DNA from: Immundisolibacter sp049322795
GTDB taxonomy: Bacteria; Pseudomonadota; Gammaproteobacteria; Immundisolibacterales; Immundisolibacteraceae
Assembly: GCA_049322795.1 (NCBI GenBank)
Contig: JBMOQH010000024.1
Location: 124,001 to 188,000, forward strand
Length of the DNA: 64,000 nucleotides
Direction: 5' to 3'
The notes beneath the pieces are model-generated. The model was not told the DNA's origin. It saw only the letters and a list, made by a program, of their open reading frames with translations, and did no database searches. A program made the position numbers and the translations under genes. Positions 59,603 to 64,000 of this stretch are shown piece by piece; within the stretch, counting starts at the first letter, position 1; each line of letters starts with the position of its first letter.

Positions 59603-60519
59603 GCGATCCGGTTGCCGCCGTCATCCACCAGCATTCCAAGAGCTTCTCGCTGGCGTCGCGCCTGCTGCCGGCAGCGGTGCGCGGGCAGGTGGTGGGGCTG
59701 TATGCCTGGTGCCGGCGCGCCGACGACGCGGTGGACCTGGCCGCCGATCCGGTGGCGAGCCTGGCCCGGCTCACGGCCGAGCTCGACGCCGTCTATCGCG
59801 GCGAGCCCGGCGACGATCCGATCCTCATCGCCTTCGCGCAGCTGGTCGAGCGCTGCGCCCTGCCGCGCCATTACCCGCAGGAACTGCTGGCCGGCATGGC
59901 GATGGACCTGACGCCGGATCTGTACGCCGACGACGCGCAGCTGGCGCTGTACTGCTACCGCGTGGCGGGCGTGGTGGGGCTGATGATGTGCCACGTCATG
60001 GGCGTGGCCGACGATGCGGCGCTGCCGCAGGCGGCGTGGCTCGGCATGGGCATGCAGCTGACCAACATCTGCCGCGATGTGGGCGAGGACTGGCAGCGCG
60101 GGCGGCTGTACCTGCCGTACCGGGCACTCGGCTTCGCCGACGAGGCGGCGGTGCGGGACGCGCTCACCCGGCCTATCGACGCCGCGCTCGCGGCGCGCTT
60201 GCCGGCGCAGGTGCGCCGGACGCTGGTGCTCGCCGACGCGCACTACCGGCGAGGTCTTGGCGGCATCGCGGCGCTCGACTGGCGCTGTGGTCTCGCCGTG
60301 CGCTCGGCGGCGCGCATCTACCGCGGCATCGGCGCCGCGCTGGCGCGCCAGGGCCACCAGCCGCTCGCCGGGCGGGCCTGGTTGTCTGGCCGCGGCAAGG
60401 CGGCGCAGGTGGCAATCGCTTTAATGGAACAGATCAGCGGAGGCTTTGGCCGTCGCCCCCGCCAGCCGCCCCGGCGGGTACTCGAATTCGGAGCCGAGCT
60501 GTGCCTGCCCGGCGCCTGA
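59599..60519 (+). CDS. crtB: Phytoene synthase
   Basis: A 306-residue squalene/phytoene synthase condensing two GGPP into phytoene. The opening HQHSKSFSLASRLLPAAVRG is typical. The two aspartate-rich motifs are CRRADDAVD near residue 40 and LTNICRDVGEDWQRGRLYLP near residue 155. ATG 59599 overlaps the crtI stop by four bases. The last codons overlap the start proposed for the DUF2141 gene. Confidence 0.96.
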
Positions 60520-60935
60520 TGCTGGGTGCGGTGTTGTTTGCCGGTGTCGCTACGGGGGGGCATGCCATGGATGTCGAAGTGATCGCGCGCGGCCTGCGCA
60601 ACCAGAACGGCAGCGCGCTGTTTGCGGTGTTCACGGAGCCGGCCGGCTTTCCCGGCGAGGGCGAGCAGGCGGCGTTTCACCTGGAGGCGCCGATCACCGG
60701 CAGCGAGGTGCGTGTCACGTTCACCGGCTTGCCCGACGACCGCCCGCTGGCCATCGCAGTGCTGCACGACGAGGACGGCGACAAGCGCATGGCGATCGGG
60801 TTCTTCGGCATCCCCAAGGAGGGCTTTGGCGTGTCCAACAACCCGCGCATCCTGTTCGGCCCGCCGAGCTTCAAGGATGCCCTTTTGACACCCACGCCGG
60901 GCCAGCCAGTCATCATCGACATGCGGTACTTCTGA
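60501..60935 (+). CDS. DUF2141 exported protein
   Basis: A 144-residue protein with a signal peptide (MPARRLMLGAVLFAGVATGG, cleaved near GHA-MDV) and a beta-sandwich DUF2141 domain: NQNGSALFAVFTEPAGFPGE, AIAVLHDEDGDKRM and FGIPKEGFGVSNNPR. The last segment is the family hallmark. GTG 60501 gives the basic N-region; ATG 60519, overlapping the crtB stop, is the alternative. Similar genes occur beside carotenoid genes elsewhere, but the function is unknown; a periplasmic carotenoid-handling role is only a guess. Confidence 0.8.
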   Translation: MPARRLMLGAVLFAGVATGGHAMDVEVIARGLRNQNGSALFAVFTEPAGFPGEGEQAAFHLEAPITGSEVRVTFTGLPDDRPLAIAVLHDEDGDKRMAIGFFGIPKEGFGVSNNPRILFGPPSFKDALLTPTPGQPVIIDMRYF

Positions 60936-60937
60936 GC

Positions 60938-61624
60938 ATGGAAAAGATCGCCGTTCCGGATGCCTTCGACGCCGTGGCGCCGCGCTACGACCTGATGTGC
61001 CGGCTCAATCCGGGGTATCTCGCCATGCTGGCGGACGCCGCCCGCACGCTGGCGCCGCTGCCCGTGCCGCGCCTGCTCGACCTGTGCTGCGGCAGCGGCC
61101 TGTCGACGCAGGCGCTGCGCCGCGCGCACCCGGGCGTGCCGATCGTCGCGCTGGACGGCTCGGCCGGCATGCTGGCGCAGGCCCGGCAAAAGGCACTCGA
61201 CCCCATCGAATTCGTGCAGGGCGACGCGCAGATGCCCACCCGTCATCTCAATGGCCCCTTCGGCGGGGTGCTGATGTCCTACGGCCTGCGCAACGTGCGC
61301 GATCCGGACCAGGCGCTGGCCGGCCTGCGCGACCTGCTGGCGCCGGGCGGGCTGCTCGCCATCCACGATTACAGCCTCGCCGGGCCGGGCGCGGAGCGCC
61401 TGTGGCGCTTCATGTGCCGGGCGGTGGTGCGGCCGTTCTGCGCCGCGGTGTCGGGCGCGCCGCAGCTGTTCGAGTACCTCGAGGACAGCGTGCTCGACTT
61501 TGACCGCCGCGACGCGCTGGCGGCGCGCGTGCAGGCCGCCGGCTTCGAGCTGCTGCGAGTGGTGCCCGGCCGGCTGTGGCAGCGGCAGATCGTGCACACC
61601 GTCGTCGCGCGGCGGCCGGCATGA
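60938..61624 (+). CDS. SAM-dependent methyltransferase (UbiE/CrtT-like)
   Basis: A 228-residue class I methyltransferase. Motif I is RLLDLCCGSGLSTQAL, followed by VALDGSAGMLAQARQ, and GVLMSYGLRNVRDPDQAL resembles the UbiE motif. Its position between carotenoid genes recalls CrtT, the methyltransferase of actinobacterial isorenieratene-type clusters whose exact role is unsettled. A misplaced ubiquinone/menaquinone methyltransferase is less likely given tight coupling: it starts two bases after the DUF2141 stop and overlaps the next gene by four. Confidence 0.82.
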   Translation: MEKIAVPDAFDAVAPRYDLMCRLNPGYLAMLADAARTLAPLPVPRLLDLCCGSGLSTQALRRAHPGVPIVALDGSAGMLAQARQKALDPIEFVQGDAQMPTRHLNGPFGGVLMSYGLRNVRDPDQALAGLRDLLAPGGLLAIHDYSLAGPGAERLWRFMCRAVVRPFCAAVSGAPQLFEYLEDSVLDFDRRDALAARVQAAGFELLRVVPGRLWQRQIVHTVVARRPA

Positions 61625-63093
61625 GGGCGTACATGCAGCCCCGATTCGGGCGCGCGCGTCTGGCTGAGCCGCTGCGCGTGGCGGTGCTGGGTGGCGGTCT
61701 CGCCGGCATAGCCGCGGCGGTGACGCTGGCCGAGCGCGGCGCCGCGGTCACGCTGCTGGAGGCGAATGAAGGTCTCGGCGGCCGGCTCGCCGCCTGGCCG
61801 GTCGAGGTGGCCGGCGAACGGTTCGAGATGGATCGCGGCTTTCACGCCTTCTTTCGCCACTACTACAACCTGCGTGCGCTGCTGCGGCGGGTGGACCCGG
61901 CGCTCGATGGCCTCGTGCCGCTCACCGATTACCCCATCCTGACGCCCGCCGGGCCGCTGTCGTTCGCCGACCTGCCGGCCAATGCGCTGCTCACGCTGCT
62001 GCCGCTGATGCGGCAAGTGGGTCTGGGCGTCGCGGACCTGCGCCGGGTGCGGATCGGCCACGCGCTCGCCATGCTCAGCTGGCATCCCGAGCGCACGCCC
62101 GCGCGCTGGGACGCGCTGAGCGCCGAGGACTGGCTGCGTGGCCTGAACTTTCCGCCGGCCGCCCGCATGCGCCTGCTGGACGTGTTCGCGCACAGCTTCT
62201 TCAACCCGACCGGCGAGTTCTCGGCGGCGGACCTGCTGATGCTGTTCCACTACTACTTCTTCGGCAATCGCGAGGGCCTGCTGTTCGACGTCGCCCGCCG
62301 GCCGTTTGGGGAGTGGCTGTGGCGGCCGTTCGAGACGCACCTGCGCACGCTTGGCGTGGACGTGCGTCTCGCCTGCCCCGCGCAGGCCGTGGCCCGCGCC
62401 GGCGAGCACTGGCAGGTGCACACCGCGTCCGGCCCGCTGGCGGCCGATGCGCTGGTGCTGGCGCTCGACGCACCGGGCCTGCGGCAGGTGCGGGAGGCGA
62501 GCGGCACGCTGGCGGCGGCGGTCCGCGCGCCGCTCGAGCGCGTGCGGGCCACCCGGCCGTTCGCCGTGTGGCGCCTGTGGCTGGACCGGCCGGTCGATGC
62601 CGCGCGTGCGCCGTTCGCCGGCACGGCGGGTTACGACATCCTCGACAACGTGTCCGTATACAGCGCGTTTCACGACGACAGCGCCGACTGGGCGCGGCGC
62701 CATCGCGGCGCCGTGCTCGAGTTGCACGCCTACGGGTTGCTCAGCGACGACGAGGCGGACATCCGCCGGCGCCTGATGGATGCACTGCACGCGGTGTATC
62801 CCGAAACCGCGTCGGCGCGGGTGCTCGGCGAGCAATTCCTGCTGCGCGCCGACTGCCCGGCCTTTCCGCCCGGCAGCGCGGCCGACCGGCCGGGCGTCGC
62901 CACCGCCGAGCCGACCCTGGTGCTGGCGGGCGATCACGTGCGGCTGCCGTTTGCCTGCGCGCTCATGGAGCGGGCGACGGCGTCCGGAATCCTGGCCGCC
63001 AACACGCTGCTCTCCACGCGGCAGGTGGACCCGGCGCCGCTGTGGACCGGCCCGCAGCGTGGCCTGCTGGCGCCTGCCGTGAGGGCCGCCTGA
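61621..63093 (+). CDS. crtU: CrtU-like carotenoid desaturase/methyltransferase (aromatic ring forming)
   Basis: A 490-residue FAD-dependent amine-oxidase-fold enzyme. The N-terminal FAD motif is VAVLGGGLAGIAAAVTLAER with LLEANEGLGGRLAAWPV. The segment GFHAFFRHYYNLRALLRRVD from residue 73, AHSFFNPTGEFSAADLLMLF and HYYFFGNREGLLFD closely follow the pattern of CrtU (isorenieratene synthase), which aromatises the beta-ring with a methyl shift. The relation to CrtI is only distant. It likely acts on beta- or gamma-carotene. Overlaps the methyltransferase and the following Rieske gene. Confidence 0.8.
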   Translation: MRAYMQPRFGRARLAEPLRVAVLGGGLAGIAAAVTLAERGAAVTLLEANEGLGGRLAAWPVEVAGERFEMDRGFHAFFRHYYNLRALLRRVDPALDGLVPLTDYPILTPAGPLSFADLPANALLTLLPLMRQVGLGVADLRRVRIGHALAMLSWHPERTPARWDALSAEDWLRGLNFPPAARMRLLDVFAHSFFNPTGEFSAADLLMLFHYYFFGNREGLLFDVARRPFGEWLWRPFETHLRTLGVDVRLACPAQAVARAGEHWQVHTASGPLAADALVLALDAPGLRQVREASGTLAAAVRAPLERVRATRPFAVWRLWLDRPVDAARAPFAGTAGYDILDNVSVYSAFHDDSADWARRHRGAVLELHAYGLLSDDEADIRRRLMDALHAVYPETASARVLGEQFLLRADCPAFPPGSAADRPGVATAEPTLVLAGDHVRLPFACALMERATASGILAANTLLSTRQVDPAPLWTGPQRGLLAPAVRAA

Positions 63094-64000
63094 TGCGCCG
63101 CGCGACGGATGGACACGGACGCCGGCTGTGGCTGTTCGGTGACGATCTCGGCGACCTGCCCGCGCCGGCACGCCCCGACTGGCAGGCCGCCGAGCCACGC
63201 TGGATTGCCGGCGCGCTGGCGCAGGCACTGCAGCGGCCCACGGGCGGCTGGCACGTGGTGACGGCATCGTCTTCGCTGCGCGCGAAACCCCTGGCGGCGC
63301 GGGTGCAGGGCAGGGAGCTGGTGCTCTGGCGCAGCGCCGCCGGCGTGCACGCGGCCGACGACCAGTGCCCGCATCTGGGCGCGCGCTGGTCCGACGGACG
63401 CATCGCCGATGGACGGCTCCTGTGCCCCTGGCACGGCCTGGCGCTCGACGCCCAGTCGCCCTGCACGGCGCTGCTGCCGACGCACGACGACGGCGTCCTG
63501 GTGTGGGTGCAGCTGCCGGGCGAGGCGCCGCTGGCCGCCCCGGTGCTGCCCGAGCGGCCCCGCGATGCGCTCGTCTCCGTGATGACGCTGCCGGCGCGCT
63601 GCACGCCGCGCGAGGTGTTGGAAAACCGCCTCGATCCCTGGCACGGCGCGCACTTCCACCGCCATTCCTTCGCAAGGCTCAAGGTGCTCGAACAGGCCGA
63701 GGACAGCATCACGGTGCGCGTGGCCTTTCGCGTGCTGGGGCCGCTGGCGGTGGAAGTGGACGCCCGCTTCCATTGCCCGCAGGCGCGCTGCATCGCCATG
63801 ACCATCGTCGGCGGCGAGGGCGTGGGCTCGGTGGTGGAAACCCACGGCACGCTGATCGAAGGCGGCCGCTGTCAGATCACCGAGGCGGTGTTCGCCCACT
63901 CGGCGCGGCGCGGATTCGCGCTGGCGCGCCGGCTCGGCTGGCTGCTGCGGCCGGTGATGGGTTTCGCCGCGCGCCGCCTGTGGATCGAGGACGCCGCCTA
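63093..64000 (+). CDS. Rieske [2Fe-2S] protein of the carotenoid cluster (3' end outside window)
   Basis: An open frame from ATG 63093 (overlapping the crtU stop, TGATG) runs through the last base, giving at least 302 residues. The Rieske ligands are Cys92, His94, Cys111 and His114 in DQCPHLGARW and LLCPWHGLAL. Later, LENRLDPWHGAHFHRHSF is a histidine-rich motif like that of DUF5914 Rieske proteins that accompany crtU in actinobacterial clusters. The reaction is unknown; ring oxidation or hydroxylation of the carotenoid is a reasonable inference. Confidence 0.85.
   Translation, partial: MRRATDGHGRRLWLFGDDLGDLPAPARPDWQAAEPRWIAGALAQALQRPTGGWHVVTASSSLRAKPLAARVQGRELVLWRSAAGVHAADDQCPHLGARWSDGRIADGRLLCPWHGLALDAQSPCTALLPTHDDGVLVWVQLPGEAPLAAPVLPERPRDALVSVMTLPARCTPREVLENRLDPWHGAHFHRHSFARLKVLEQAEDSITVRVAFRVLGPLAVEVDARFHCPQARCIAMTIVGGEGVGSVVETHGTLIEGGRCQITEAVFAHSARRGFALARRLGWLLRPVMGFAARRLWIEDAA

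Noticed and set aside
61621..63093. A second phytoene desaturase (CrtI) or CrtD
   Set aside because: The conserved C-terminal CrtI signature is missing, while the GFHAFFR-type and HSFFN-type segments fit CrtU better.

Overview
The window is about 64 kb of high-GC DNA whose housekeeping genes point to a gammaproteobacterium. The order pilM-N-O-P-Q-aroK-aroB is typical of that class. A System I cytochrome c maturation set, mutS and a 7Fe ferredoxin also fit. The many aromatic and xenobiotic catabolic genes suggest a hydrocarbon-degrading lineage; an Immundisolibacter-like organism is a low-confidence guess from gene content only.

Layout: 0-0.6 kb is the 3' end of pyruvate kinase. 0.7-11.5 kb is a catabolic block: a DapA-family lyase, a three-subunit molybdenum hydroxylase whose large subunit is divergent from the other two, a CoxG-like protein, a ketopantoate-reductase-like enzyme, an MFS transporter, a nitroreductase, an AlkB-type membrane di-iron oxygenase and an epimerase. 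11.6-19.4 kb is core: dgt, aroB, aroK and the type IV pilus genes pilQPONM, with a short coupled leader ORF before pilM. 19.5-26.3 kb holds an acyl-CoA ligase, a second DapA-family lyase, a cupin gene with an apparent one-base insertion at its start, a pirin, a truncated FMN-reductase remnant, an isochorismatase-like hydrolase and an unknown exported protein. 26.3-37.1 kb holds agmatine catabolism genes coupled to ccmABCDE, divergent ccmF, mutS, fdxA and a second ketopantoate-reductase-like gene.

37.2-44.7 kb is a GntR-linked aromatic degradation cluster: Rieske dioxygenase alpha and beta subunits, an MhpB-type extradiol dioxygenase, an MhpC-type hydrolase, an HpaB-type hydroxylase and a luciferase-like monooxygenase. 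45-50.8 kb is a patchwork of lower-GC accessory DNA: an Hsp20, a PEP-CTERM protein behind a consensus sigma-54 promoter, a REP-associated tyrosine transposase flanked by a perfect 30-bp inverted repeat, a ChaC-like gene, an IS30-family element next to a strong hairpin, and a lipoprotein.

50.9-64 kb ends with metH, then a MerR-family regulator carrying the signature residues of B12-dependent CarH photoreceptors. Divergent from it is a tightly coupled operon: crtY, crtE, crtI, crtB, a DUF2141 protein, a methyltransferase, a CrtU-like FAD enzyme and a Rieske protein that runs off the window. CrtE, CrtB, CrtI and CrtY should make beta-carotene. The CrtU-like enzyme suggests aromatic-ring (isorenieratene-type) carotenoids, an actinobacterial or green-sulfur-bacterial style pathway placed under apparent light/B12 control. 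The intergenic region carries a near-consensus sigma-70 promoter with a matching palindrome on each side. This locus is the most interesting system in the window.
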